Positions 56,411 to 64,000 of a DNA stretch of 64,000 bases are shown here, piece after piece. Each line of letters opens with the position of its first letter. Position 1 is the stretch's first letter. The notes under the pieces were generated by a model, which saw only the letters and a list, made by a program, of their open reading frames with translations, was not told the DNA's origin and made no database searches. Position numbers and translations under genes: made by a program. Origin of the DNA: Nocardioides sp. zg-1230 (GTDB taxonomy: Bacteria; Actinomycetota; Actinomycetes; Propionibacteriales; Nocardioidaceae); assembly GCF_013155335.1 (NCBI RefSeq), contig NZ_JABJQZ010000005.1, forward strand, positions 310,001 through 374,000, written 5' to 3'.

Positions 56411-56980
56411 ATGAGTCGGACGCCGGTGACCGTACGCGTGGCAGAGGCCACGGACGTCCCCTCCCTGCGTGAGCTGTGGAGCGACATCCTGCGCCGTGGC
56501 GCGCTCGACGAGCAGCTCGCCGACGTGGCGGGGATCGTGGCCACCGCCGACTCACGCGAGGACCAGTGCGTCGTCGTGGCCGAGGTCGACGGCGAGGTCG
56601 CCGGTGCGGTCTACCTCGAGGCGACGACGTTCACCCCCCTCAACCTCGAGCCGGCCGTCCTGGCCGTCTCGCCGCACGTGTTCACGCAGTTCCGCCGCAA
56701 GGGGGTCGGCAGCGCGCTCATGGAGGCGGCCTGCCGCTTCGCCGAGCAGCACGGCATCAGCCACGTCCAGACGGCCGCGGCCGCCGAGGCGCGCGACGCC
56801 AACCGCTTCATGGCCCGCCTGTCGTTCACCCCGCAGGCGACGCTGCGCGCGGCCACCACGAGCGCCGTACGCGCCCGGCTGCCACAGGCGCGCCAGGTGA
56901 CGCAGGCGGCGACGAGCCGTCAGCGGATCGACCGGGTCCTGGCCGCCCGGCGGATCCGCCGCGAGCGCGTCCCGGGCTGA
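56411..56980 (+). CDS. GNAT-family N-acetyltransferase
   Basis: A 189-aa protein with the GNAT fold at residues 1-135: VAEATDVPSLRELWSDIL, the central strand LAVSPHVF, and the acetyl-CoA loop FRRKGVGSALMEAA near residues 98-111. The basic C-terminal tail of about 50 residues (RQRIDRVLAARRIRRERV) is unusual and might bind nucleic acid or a partner. The substrate is unknown. It stands alone, 90 nt after livF. The start MSRTPVTV was preferred to a GTG 27 nt upstream; an AGGAAGTGG lies just before. Confidence 0.85.
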   Translation: MSRTPVTVRVAEATDVPSLRELWSDILRRGALDEQLADVAGIVATADSREDQCVVVAEVDGEVAGAVYLEATTFTPLNLEPAVLAVSPHVFTQFRRKGVGSALMEAACRFAEQHGISHVQTAAAAEARDANRFMARLSFTPQATLRAATTSAVRARLPQARQVTQAATSRQRIDRVLAARRIRRERVPG

Positions 56981-57002
56981 GCCCGAGGACGACGCTCGTC
57001 GC

Positions 57003-57443
57003 TCAGGCAGTCGGCGCGTCGAGCAGCGCGCAGGTGATGCGCGAGGTGCACACGCGCCGGCCCAGCTCGTCGGTGATGACGATGTCGTACGACGTCGAGG
57101 ACCGGCCGAGGTGGATGGCGGTCGCGACGCCGGTGACGGTGCCCGAGGTCGCCGCGCGGTGGTGGGTGGCGTTGATGTCCACCCCGACGGCGATCTTGGC
57201 GGGGTAGGCGTGGATCGCCGACCCGATCGAGCCGAGGGTCTCGGCAAGCACGACCGACGCGCCGCCGTGCAGGAGGCCGAAGGGCTGCGTGTTGCCCTCC
57301 ACCGGCATGGTCGCCACGACGCGCTCTGCGGCCACCTCGACCAGCTGGACGCCCATCTTGTCGTTGAGGCGCCCGTTGCCGTCGGGCATGAAGTCGATCA
57401 GCTCCTCGACGCTCAGCCCGGCCAGTGTCTGTGGAGTCGTCAT
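57003..57443 (-). CDS. PaaI-type hotdog thioesterase
   Basis: A 146-aa hotdog-fold thioesterase. The family motif is QPFGLLHGGASVVLAETLGS near residues 50-69, with the catalytic acidic residue in LAE and the helix start HGG. The tail has VGVDINATHHRAA, typical of PaaI/YbaW proteins that hydrolyse aryl- or acyl-CoA esters. MTTPQTL was taken as the start; an ATG 9 nt upstream is equally possible since neither has a clear ribosome site. It is divergent from polA across about 40 nt. Confidence 0.88.
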   Translation of the reverse strand: MTTPQTLAGLSVEELIDFMPDGNGRLNDKMGVQLVEVAAERVVATMPVEGNTQPFGLLHGGASVVLAETLGSIGSAIHAYPAKIAVGVDINATHHRAATSGTVTGVATAIHLGRSSTSYDIVITDELGRRVCTSRITCALLDAPTA

Positions 57444-57473
57444 GGCGGCCATTCTGCTGTCGGTCGCGACGGA

Positions 57474-57479
57474 TAGAGT
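57474..57479 (+). promoter_or_regulatory. Leaderless promoter of polA (TAGAGT)
   Basis: TAGAGT is followed by 6 nt and the GTG start of polA. Confidence 0.55.
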
Positions 57480-57485
57480 CGGCGG

Positions 57486-60188
57486 GTGCCTGAGACGAGC
57501 GAGACGACCCGCCCCCGCCTCCTGCTGCTGGACGGCCACTCCCTGGCCTACCGGGCGTTCTTCGCGTTGCCCGTGGAGAACTTCGCGACCGCCTCCGGGC
57601 AGCACACCAACGCGGTCTACGGCTTCACCTCGATGCTCGTCAACGTGCTGCGTGACGAGCAGCCGACCCACGTGGCGGTGGCGTTCGACAAGTCGCGCCA
57701 GACCTTCCGGCTCGAGGAGTACAGCGACTACAAGGCCAAGCGCAACAAGACCCCCGACGAGTTCGGCAGCCAGCTGCCGCTGATCCGGAGGGTGCTCGAC
57801 GCGCTCCACATCCAGCACCTCTCGATGGAGGGCTACGAGGCCGACGACATCATCGCGACGCTCGCGACCCAGGCGCTGGCGGAGGGGATGCAGGTCCTGA
57901 TCATGACCGGCGACCGCGACTCCATCCAGCTCGTCACCGACGACTCCACCGTGCTCTACACGATGCGCGGGGTGAGCGAGCTGGCGCGGCTGACGCCCGC
58001 TGCGGTGCAGGAGAAGTACGGCGTCCCGCCCCACCGCTATCCCGAGCTCGCCGCGATCGTCGGGGAGACCTCCGACAACCTGCCGGGCGTGCCGGGCGTC
58101 GGCCAGGGCTACGCGGCGAAGTGGATCAACCAGTTCGACGGCCTCGACAACGTCATCGCCCGTGCCGACGAGATCACCGGCAAGAAGGGCGAGGCGCTGC
58201 GCGCCCACCTCGGCGACGTCATCCGCAACCGCCGGCTCAACGCCCTCGTGCGCGACCTGACCCTGCCGGTGCGTCCCGACGGGCTGGCCCGGCAGCAGTG
58301 GGACCGCACGGCCGGGCTCGAGCTCCTCGACGAGCTGGAGTTCCGCGGGGAGCTGCGCACCCGGCTGCTCGACACGATCGACCCCGACCCGGGCGACGTG
58401 GCCGAGGCCGAGTCCGGCTTCGAGCTCGACGGGCGCCGCCTGGGCGCGGGCGAGGCCGCGTCATGGCTCGCCGAGCACGCGCCCGCCGGCACCCGGGTGG
58501 GCGTGTCGGTGCAGGGCAGCTGGCGCGCCGGCACGGGCGAGGTGCTCTCGCTCGCCGTGGCGACCCGGGAGGGGCAGGCGGCCTGGATCGACGTGGCCGA
58601 CATCGGCACCGACGACGACGCCGCGGTCGCGGCGTGGCTGGCCGACCCCGAGCGGCCCAAGGCGGTCCACGACGCCAAGGGGCCGAGCCTCGCCCTGGCG
58701 GCGCGTGGATGGGAGCTGGCCGGGCTCCAGGTCGACACCGCGCTCGCCGCCTACCTCGTCCAGCCCGACCAGCGCTCCTACGACCTCGCCGACCTGACGC
58801 TGCGCTACCTCAAGCGCGAGCTGCGCCAGGACACCGTCGACGCCGACCAGCTCAGCTTCGACGCAATGGACGACACGACGGCCAGCGACACCGCGATGCT
58901 GACCGCCCGGGCGGTCCTCGACCTCGCCGACGCGCTCGACGACGCGGTCGAGGAGCACGGCGGCACCCGCCTCCTGCGCGAGGTCGAGCTCCCGCTCATC
59001 GCCACCCTCGCGCGCATGGAGCAGGTGGGCATCGCGGTCGACATCGACTACCTCGAGGCCCTGGAGTCGGAGTTCAGCGACCAGGTGCGTGCCGCGGCGA
59101 CCGATGCCTACGACGTCATCGGCAAGGAGATCAACCTCGGCTCGCCCAAGCAGCTGCAGGTGGTCCTCTTCGACGAGCTCGACATGCCCAAGACCAAGCG
59201 CACCAAGACCGGCTACACCACCGACGCCGACGCCCTGCAGCAGCTCTTCGAGAAGACCGAGCACCCCTTCCTGCAGCACCTGCTGCGCCACCGCGACGTG
59301 ATCCGCCTGCGCCAGACCGTCGAGGGTCTGCTCAAGACCGTCGCCTCCGACGGCCGCATCCACACGACCTACAACCAGATCATCGCCGCGACGGGCCGGC
59401 TGTCGAGCACCGACCCCAACCTGCAGAACATCCCCATCCGCACCGAGGCCGGTCGCCGCATCCGCGAGGGTTTCGTCGTCGGACCCGACGGGGAGTCGCT
59501 GATGACGGCCGACTACAGCCAGGTCGAGATGCGGATCATGGCCCACCTGTCGGAGGACGCGCTCCTCATCGAGACGTTCCGCTCCGGGCAGGACTTCCAC
59601 TCCATCACCGCCGCGCGCGTCTTCGGTGTCGCGGCCGAGGACGTCAGCGTCGAGCAGCGCGCCAAGATCAAAGCGATGAACTACGGCCTCGCCTACGGCC
59701 TGTCCGCCTTCGGCCTCTCGCAGCAGCTGCGCATCGACACCTCCGAGGCGCGCGGCCTGATGGACGAGTACTTCGAGACCTTCGGGGGTGTGCGCGACTA
59801 CCTCGGTGGCATCGTCGACGAAGCACGCCGGTCGGGCTTCACCGAGACCATCCTGGGCCGCCGCCGCTACCTGCCCGACCTCACCAGCGACAACCGCCAG
59901 CGCCGTGAGATGGCCGAGCGGATGGCGCTCAACGCGCCGATCCAGGGCTCGGCAGCCGACCTGGTCAAGGTCGCCATGCTCGGCGTCGAGCGCGCGTTGG
60001 CGGAGCAAGGCCTGCGCTCCCGGATGCTGCTCCAGGTCCACGACGAGCTCGTCTTCGAGGTGGCCCCGGGGGAGGGCGACGCGCTCGCCGCGCTCGTCCG
60101 CGCGGAGATGGGTGGCGCCGCCGACCTCGCCGTGCCCCTCGACGTCTCCATCGGCACCGGGCGCAGCTGGCACGACGCCGCCCACTGA
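57486..60188 (+). CDS. polA: DNA polymerase I
   Basis: Fills gaps and removes RNA primers. The 900-aa protein has a 5' nuclease domain (residues 1-290; LLLLDGHSLAYRAFFAL, EGYEADDIIATLA, GDRDSIQLV) and a C-terminal polymerase with motif A DYSQVEMRI, motif B AKIKAMNYGLAYGLSAFG and motif C VHDELVFE. The middle 3'-5' exonuclease-like domain (about 300-500) lacks the D-x-E motif (VGVSVQGSW at its place), so proofreading is probably absent, as in mycobacterial PolA. The start is leaderless GTG. Confidence 0.97.
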   Translation: MPETSETTRPRLLLLDGHSLAYRAFFALPVENFATASGQHTNAVYGFTSMLVNVLRDEQPTHVAVAFDKSRQTFRLEEYSDYKAKRNKTPDEFGSQLPLIRRVLDALHIQHLSMEGYEADDIIATLATQALAEGMQVLIMTGDRDSIQLVTDDSTVLYTMRGVSELARLTPAAVQEKYGVPPHRYPELAAIVGETSDNLPGVPGVGQGYAAKWINQFDGLDNVIARADEITGKKGEALRAHLGDVIRNRRLNALVRDLTLPVRPDGLARQQWDRTAGLELLDELEFRGELRTRLLDTIDPDPGDVAEAESGFELDGRRLGAGEAASWLAEHAPAGTRVGVSVQGSWRAGTGEVLSLAVATREGQAAWIDVADIGTDDDAAVAAWLADPERPKAVHDAKGPSLALAARGWELAGLQVDTALAAYLVQPDQRSYDLADLTLRYLKRELRQDTVDADQLSFDAMDDTTASDTAMLTARAVLDLADALDDAVEEHGGTRLLREVELPLIATLARMEQVGIAVDIDYLEALESEFSDQVRAAATDAYDVIGKEINLGSPKQLQVVLFDELDMPKTKRTKTGYTTDADALQQLFEKTEHPFLQHLLRHRDVIRLRQTVEGLLKTVASDGRIHTTYNQIIAATGRLSSTDPNLQNIPIRTEAGRRIREGFVVGPDGESLMTADYSQVEMRIMAHLSEDALLIETFRSGQDFHSITAARVFGVAAEDVSVEQRAKIKAMNYGLAYGLSAFGLSQQLRIDTSEARGLMDEYFETFGGVRDYLGGIVDEARRSGFTETILGRRRYLPDLTSDNRQRREMAERMALNAPIQGSAADLVKVAMLGVERALAEQGLRSRMLLQVHDELVFEVAPGEGDALAALVRAEMGGAADLAVPLDVSIGTGRSWHDAAH

Positions 60189-60220
60189 GTCGGGACGTCC
60201 CGGACCGGGGCCGGTGGTCG

Positions 60221-61474
60221 TCAGGCAGGCGGCGCGGCGGCGACGGGCGGGGCCGGCACCCTCCGGGCGATCCGCAGGCTGGCTAGCGTGAGCACCACCA
60301 GCAGCACCGCGTCGACGACGACGACCGTGGTCACCAGGCCCGCCACCGAGTCCGTTCGCAGCCCCAGCACCACGAGCGCAACCAGTGCACCCCAGACGAG
60401 CACCACCGGGCGGCGACCCTGCCGGGCCAGGACCGCGTAGACCTGCAGCTGGAGCATGGCCAGGACGGTGCCGAGCGCCGCGAACACCCACAGCAGGTCC
60501 TGGACCTCGACGAAGGCGGAGCCGCCGACGAAGACCAGGGCCACCGGGGCGAGCAGCTTCGCCGCCACGACGGCGATCGCACCGACTCCGGTGATCGCCG
60601 CGAGGCTGCGGACCAGCGCCCTCTGGCGATGCTCCGGGGTGGCCATGTCGGGGAAGGCGATGACGATGACGAACTGGGGGAGGAACAGCATCACTTTCGA
60701 CACGATCAGTCCCGCGGCATACAGGCCAGCGTCGTGGTCGTCCAGCACGTGGCGCGCGAGGATGATGTCGACGCTCGACAGCGCGAAGTAGGCGAAGAGG
60801 ACCTGCGCGTTGTGCACGGTCTCGACAAGCAGCGCCCGGACCGAGTGCCCCGAAGCAGCCGCGTCGGGCTGCCGTCGGTGCCGCAGCGCCCACCAGCCAA
60901 CCAGGAGCGGGAACACGTACCCGATGCCGACGCCCAGGATCGCGCTGGTCGCGCTGGGTTGCCACAGGACGAGTGCCGTTCCGACGACGAGCCGTGGAAG
61001 GCCCCCGGCGAGGTAGAAGAGGGCGAGACTTCCCCAGCGCCGCTCGCCCTGCAGGATGCCCGCTTGCCCGCCTGCCATGGTCAACGGCACCGACGCGGCG
61101 GCAACGACTGCCGCGGCAAGCAGGCTGTCGAGGTTGAGCAGTGCGTCGATCGCCGGGACGAGAACGAGCAGGATGACACCCACCGTCAGGGACACTCGTG
61201 TGGTCAGCGACAGGATGGCACGCTCGATCGCCGCCACGTTGCCACGGTCGACGGCGATGCGTCGCGCCGCGGTGGCCTGCAGGCCGAGCGCGACGACCTG
61301 GACAACGATCAGCAGGTTGAGGCAAGCCACGAACGCGCCATACTCGCTCGGACCGATGATCCGTGCGGCCAGGATGGTGAACCCGTAGGTCGCGACGTTC
61401 ATCACGCTCGTGGCCACCGCGACGGTGCCGCTGTCGAACGAGCGGCGTGTGCGGGTCTGCGCGGCCGTCATCAC
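60221..61474 (-). CDS. Polysaccharide flippase-like membrane protein (Wzx/MATE fold)
   Basis: A 417-aa membrane protein with about twelve helices and no large soluble domain. The first helices carry the Wzx-type pattern VAVATSVMNVATYGFTILAARIIGPSEYGAFVACLNLL. It probably moves lipid-linked sugars across the membrane. It starts with GTG 6 nt after TAGTAT. Its neighbours (lipoprotein, methyltransferase, large membrane protein) suggest the edge of a surface-glycan locus. Confidence 0.85.
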   Translation of the reverse strand: MMTAAQTRTRRSFDSGTVAVATSVMNVATYGFTILAARIIGPSEYGAFVACLNLLIVVQVVALGLQATAARRIAVDRGNVAAIERAILSLTTRVSLTVGVILLVLVPAIDALLNLDSLLAAAVVAAASVPLTMAGGQAGILQGERRWGSLALFYLAGGLPRLVVGTALVLWQPSATSAILGVGIGYVFPLLVGWWALRHRRQPDAAASGHSVRALLVETVHNAQVLFAYFALSSVDIILARHVLDDHDAGLYAAGLIVSKVMLFLPQFVIVIAFPDMATPEHRQRALVRSLAAITGVGAIAVVAAKLLAPVALVFVGGSAFVEVQDLLWVFAALGTVLAMLQLQVYAVLARQGRRPVVLVWGALVALVVLGLRTDSVAGLVTTVVVVDAVLLVVLTLASLRIARRVPAPPVAAAPPA

Positions 61475-61480
61475 CCGGAG

Positions 61481-61486
61481 ATACTA
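61481..61486 (-). promoter_or_regulatory. Leaderless promoter of the flippase gene (TAGTAT)
   Basis: On the minus strand TAGTAT is followed by 6 nt and the GTG start. A small dyad CTACC-TTCC-GGTAG at 61527-61540 lies between it and the divergent lipoprotein gene. Confidence 0.55.
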
Positions 61487-61586
61487 GGTGTGCCGAACGG
61501 CGCATGTGGTCGAAGTCGGCGTCGATGCTACCTTCCGGTAGGTCGCGGACAGCGGCCGCAGGACTGAAGAGAAGGGCAGGCCGAGG

Positions 61587-62843
61587 ATGCGTGCCGCGAA
61601 GTACCTGGTCGTCGTGCTCGTGTGCCTGGTCGCCGGTGGTTGCGCGCTGGTCTCGTCTCCGAGCGACGAGACGTCGCCGTCGCCAGGGCCGACCGAGTCG
61701 ACCGAGTCGGCCGGCGCGGAGCAGTCGCCGGAGCGGGACGACGACGAGGCGGTCGACCCGTCGTCCTTTCCGACCTCCTTCGACGCGGACGACCTGACCG
61801 TGCTCCCCGAGAAGCCGGTATACGACGGCATCGTCGTCGGTGCCCGCGCGGTGACGATGACGCTGGACCGGATCAGCGCGCGGACGCTTCCCGACCTCGA
61901 CACGGCTTGGCAGATGACCCCGGCCGGCTTCTTCGTCGACGTCGAGCAGCGCGACGAGCAGCTCTACGTCCTCGATCTCCGCGTGCTCGAGGGCACGGGC
62001 ACGAGTGCGGGGCGGCTCTCGATGACGCTGAGCCGGGTGTCGCCGTCCACGGGCGCGGTGCTCGGCGAGGCGACCTGGGAGAAGCGGCAGGACGTCCAGA
62101 CCTCGGGCGACCCTGTCATGAAGATCGTCGCGATCGAGGACGACGTCGTCCTCGTGGAGTCGAGCAGCAGCGAGGAGGACAGTCGCGTCACCCTCACAGC
62201 CGTGGACATGTCCACCGGGGACGAGCTGTGGACACGCCGCCCGGGCACCTTCGTGGCGGTGGAGGACGGGGTCGTCGTGGCCAGCACGGAGACGAGCTCC
62301 GACAGTGGCTCGCTGATTGCACTTGACACCGAGACCGGCAAGCGGTTCTGGACGGGGCCGAGGGACCTGACCGCGGTCAGCGGCGTGGGCGTGCACGACG
62401 GCGTCCTCACAGTCGCGACCGAGTCGGCCGGGGCGACCTCGCCCACGCTCCAGAGGGTGTCCATGGAAGACGGGACGGTGGAGGCACGCGAGCCCACCAG
62501 GTTCGTCGACTGGACGTGCCACCCGGCCGAGGACTCGGTGGTCGTCTGCTCACTCCCCGGCGAGCGGGCGGTCGGTCACGACCTGGCCACTGGGCGTGAC
62601 TTGTGGCAGCTGCCGACGTCCGGACGCTACGGCGTCTGGGTCAGCTCGGTGCGGGGTCCGTACGTCTACGGCTTCACCTCGGGTGCGCGCTCGGTGGTGC
62701 TTGACGCGGCCACCGGCAAGGACGTCGCCGAGTCGGCTGGCGCGGCGCCGGTGTCGTCCAACGGCTACGGCGGGATCATCTTCTACGGAGGACAGGCCAT
62801 CTTCTACCCGGCAGCCCAGGAGAGCGCGACGACGGGGGAGTGA
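61587..62843 (+). CDS. PQQ-like beta-propeller lipoprotein
   Basis: A 418-aa lipoprotein. The signal peptide ends in AGGC (Cys19). A disordered Ser/Pro/Glu linker to about residue 60 follows. The rest consists of beta-propeller blades with the pattern VDMSTGDELWTRRPG, LDTETGKRFWTGP and HDLATGRDLWQLP, like PQQ-binding or BamB-type repeats, but no PQQ cofactor site is evident. It is likely a scaffold on the outer face of the membrane. It is divergent from the flippase. Confidence 0.8.
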   Translation: MRAAKYLVVVLVCLVAGGCALVSSPSDETSPSPGPTESTESAGAEQSPERDDDEAVDPSSFPTSFDADDLTVLPEKPVYDGIVVGARAVTMTLDRISARTLPDLDTAWQMTPAGFFVDVEQRDEQLYVLDLRVLEGTGTSAGRLSMTLSRVSPSTGAVLGEATWEKRQDVQTSGDPVMKIVAIEDDVVLVESSSSEEDSRVTLTAVDMSTGDELWTRRPGTFVAVEDGVVVASTETSSDSGSLIALDTETGKRFWTGPRDLTAVSGVGVHDGVLTVATESAGATSPTLQRVSMEDGTVEAREPTRFVDWTCHPAEDSVVVCSLPGERAVGHDLATGRDLWQLPTSGRYGVWVSSVRGPYVYGFTSGARSVVLDAATGKDVAESAGAAPVSSNGYGGIIFYGGQAIFYPAAQESATTGE

Positions 62844-62880
62844 ACCTCAGGTTCGCTTCGTCGGCCCGCCGCGGCCAGTC

Positions 62881-63570
62881 TCAGTAGGGATCCGCAGTGT
62901 CGTCGTGACCCAGCAGTCGCGCCACCAAAGTCAGGCGTGAGCGGAGCAGCACCTTGATGGTCAGGTTCCGGACGAACCACGGGAGCTGTGCCAGCAGCCG
63001 CGCCCGGTCGCCGAGACCGGGTGCTTCGTTCTCGAACAGGGCCAGGCTGCCCGTGCGACCGATGTACCTGCTGTGCCGCGCCGTGAACGCGATCACCAGC
63101 ATCGCGAGCGTCACGCCGACCGACGAGAAGGCATCATGCACCAGAAATCGAGCGCCGCTTGGCAGCCACCGCGTCCACCGGAGGTCACGGAGGCACGAAA
63201 CGACGTCGTGCTTGCCGTCGACGTAGAGCAACGCCACCCTGCCGCCCCAGCCCGCCAGGGCCTCGTGGCTCGAAATCTGTAGCAGCGTGACAGAGTCCGT
63301 CACGCCAGCGCGGGCGAGGTTGGTCCGGAAGCGATCCGCCGTGTCGGACCTGCCGTAGCGCCAGCTGTCGGGGAAGGGGTCGATCGCCACGACATGCGTG
63401 CCCGCCGAGGCCAGGACCACGGTGGACCGACCCAGGTGACTGCCGATCTCGACCACCGTGCCCTCCGCTGCAGACGCCTCGGCGTGCAGGACGCGCGCCT
63501 GGTCCTCGGTCAGCCAGCCGTCGATCGTCCTGGCGTGCTCCCACGCGTCGGCGAAGGCTTGTGCAGTCAT
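62881..63570 (-). CDS. Class I SAM-dependent methyltransferase (Methyltransf_24-like)
   Basis: A 229-aa protein. Motif I is VVEIGSHLGRSTVVLA near residues 37-52 and the acidic ribose contact is in VVAIDPFPDSW near 63. LLYVDGKHD and FLVHDAFSS follow, which fit the CmcI/Methyltransf_24 group acting on sugars or small molecules. The C-terminal 60 residues are helical and partly hydrophobic. GGAGG is 4 nt before the chosen ATG. It stands between a lipoprotein and a large membrane protein of a presumed glycan locus. Confidence 0.82.
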   Translation of the reverse strand: MTAQAFADAWEHARTIDGWLTEDQARVLHAEASAAEGTVVEIGSHLGRSTVVLASAGTHVVAIDPFPDSWRYGRSDTADRFRTNLARAGVTDSVTLLQISSHEALAGWGGRVALLYVDGKHDVVSCLRDLRWTRWLPSGARFLVHDAFSSVGVTLAMLVIAFTARHSRYIGRTGSLALFENEAPGLGDRARLLAQLPWFVRNLTIKVLLRSRLTLVARLLGHDDTADPY

Positions 63571-63636
63571 GGCGCCTCCAGCTCCGCGGGCAAGGGTGCC
63601 ACCGGGTCGTGTCGGGTGGCGAGCAAGCGGCAAGCA

Positions 63637-63642
63637 TAGGGT
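63637..63642 (+). promoter_or_regulatory. Leaderless promoter of the terminal membrane-protein gene (TAGGGT)
   Basis: TAGGGT is followed by 6 nt and a GTG that opens a reading frame running off the window. Confidence 0.5.
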
Positions 63643-63648
63643 GGCGGC

Positions 63649-64000
63649 GTGGCGGGGACTGTGGCGGGGAGAACCCCTACGCGGACGATGCTTGCCGTCA
63701 TCCTCTGCTGGCCCGCACTGCTCGCCGTGGCGTTGTGCTGGCCGCTTCTGACCCGCCCCGGGCACCCGCTCGCCCGCGACCTGGTCTTCCTGCCGCACCA
63801 GCCGCTGACGTGGGCGTCGGCCGGTCTGGGCGACGGTGCCCCGCGTGCCGTGCCACTGGACGCCGTCATGTCCGTGCTCAGCACGGTTGTCGACGGGGGA
63901 GTCGTGGCTCGCGTCGTCCTCCCCCTGATCCTGGTCGTGGCGGCGGCTGGGGTCGTCCGCCTGCTCCCGTGGCTGGGGCCGGTCGCCTGGGTCGCCGCCG
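63649..64000 (+). CDS. Large membrane protein, 5' part (possible GT-C-type glycosyltransferase)
   Basis: The first 117 codons are present and no stop is reached. After a short Arg/Thr-rich start comes a hydrophobic helix (MLAVILCWPALLAVALCWPLL). The conserved-looking block RDLVFLPHQPLTWASAGLGDG and APRAVPLDAVMSVLS follow, then further helices. I have the impression of a recurrent actinobacterial multi-spanning protein found beside flippases and methyltransferases, possibly a GT-C glycosyltransferase; the decisive part is outside the window. The GTG start is backed by the leaderless box. Confidence 0.65.
   Translation, partial: MAGTVAGRTPTRTMLAVILCWPALLAVALCWPLLTRPGHPLARDLVFLPHQPLTWASAGLGDGAPRAVPLDAVMSVLSTVVDGGVVARVVLPLILVVAAAGVVRLLPWLGPVAWVAA

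Noticed and set aside
56350-56472. 40-codon GTG ORF after TAAGGT, overlapping the GNAT gene
   Set aside because: The box-to-start distance is 8 nt, the peptide is Arg/Gly-rich and out of frame with the GNAT gene, and there is no coupling to any gene.
58461-62522. Open frame of over 1300 codons antisense to polA and running past the flippase
   Set aside because: Composition is biased and no motif is present; the sense strand carries polA and other well-supported genes.

Overview
The window is high-GC DNA from an actinobacterium, most probably a Nocardioides-like member of the Propionibacteriales. The reasons are strong GC3 bias, many GTG starts, leaderless promoters with a TAnnnT box 6-7 nt before the start codon, and actinobacterial signature genes: a glgA/glgC divergent pair, a Trp-associated membrane protein, an HGxxPAAW-type small membrane protein, an ANTAR response regulator next to polA, and a cysteine-type leader peptide before sulfite reductase. 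I see no prophage, insertion sequence or CRISPR array. Most of the window is core chromosome; the unusual content is in small genes, RNA-level control and repeats.

Layout. 1-3.8 kb: end of an AlkD-like gene, then a minus-strand sulfur-assimilation operon. It reads leader peptide, sulfite reductase, 56-aa Cys4 protein, APS/PAPS reductase, 34-aa His-rich peptide, sirohydrochlorin chelatase; the genes after the leader overlap at their stop and start codons. 4-9 kb: a conserved hypothetical, glyA, a membrane protein, and a DUF559 nuclease-like gene bracketed by two 85-bp inverted-repeat units. 7.9-15 kb: glycogen synthesis (glgA, glgC), an ECF sigma factor with three DGPF/YCII proteins, phosphoglucomutase and a small beta-barrel-like protein. 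15-25 kb: an AidB-like acyl-CoA dehydrogenase behind a coupled micro-ORF, YihY, a K+ channel, a sulfotransferase, a CHAP hydrolase, and a PucR regulator with a D-amino-acid dehydrogenase.

25-34.6 kb is a signalling block: NarL-type response regulator, MacB/FtsX-type ABC exporter, histidine kinase, a pseudo-histidine kinase, a receiver-only regulator and a membrane-anchored hydrolase. 34.6-35 kb: tRNA-Val, tRNA-Cys and tRNA-Gly on the minus strand. 35-41.7 kb: aminodeoxychorismate-lyase-like gene, hisI, Trp-associated membrane protein, HGxxPAAW protein, trpC, trpB, trpA, SCO-like lipoprotein and lgt, almost all translationally coupled; no trpE or trpD is present. 41.9-49.6 kb: gltB, gltD, a 74-nt nested palindrome and pyk. 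49.6-51.1 kb: a LAGLIDADG-type ORF beside an odd tRNA with a CAA anticodon, then the ANTAR regulator. 51.3-56.3 kb: a branched-chain amino-acid ABC transporter (livJHMGF). 56.4-64 kb: GNAT acetyltransferase, thioesterase, polA, and the edge of a probable cell-surface polysaccharide locus (flippase, PQQ-type lipoprotein, methyltransferase, start of a large membrane protein).

The best candidates for new biology are the His-rich peptide wedged between cysH and the chelatase, the cysteine leader peptide, the repeat pair around the DUF559 gene, the kinase/pseudokinase/receiver set, and the odd tRNA with its LAGLIDADG neighbour.
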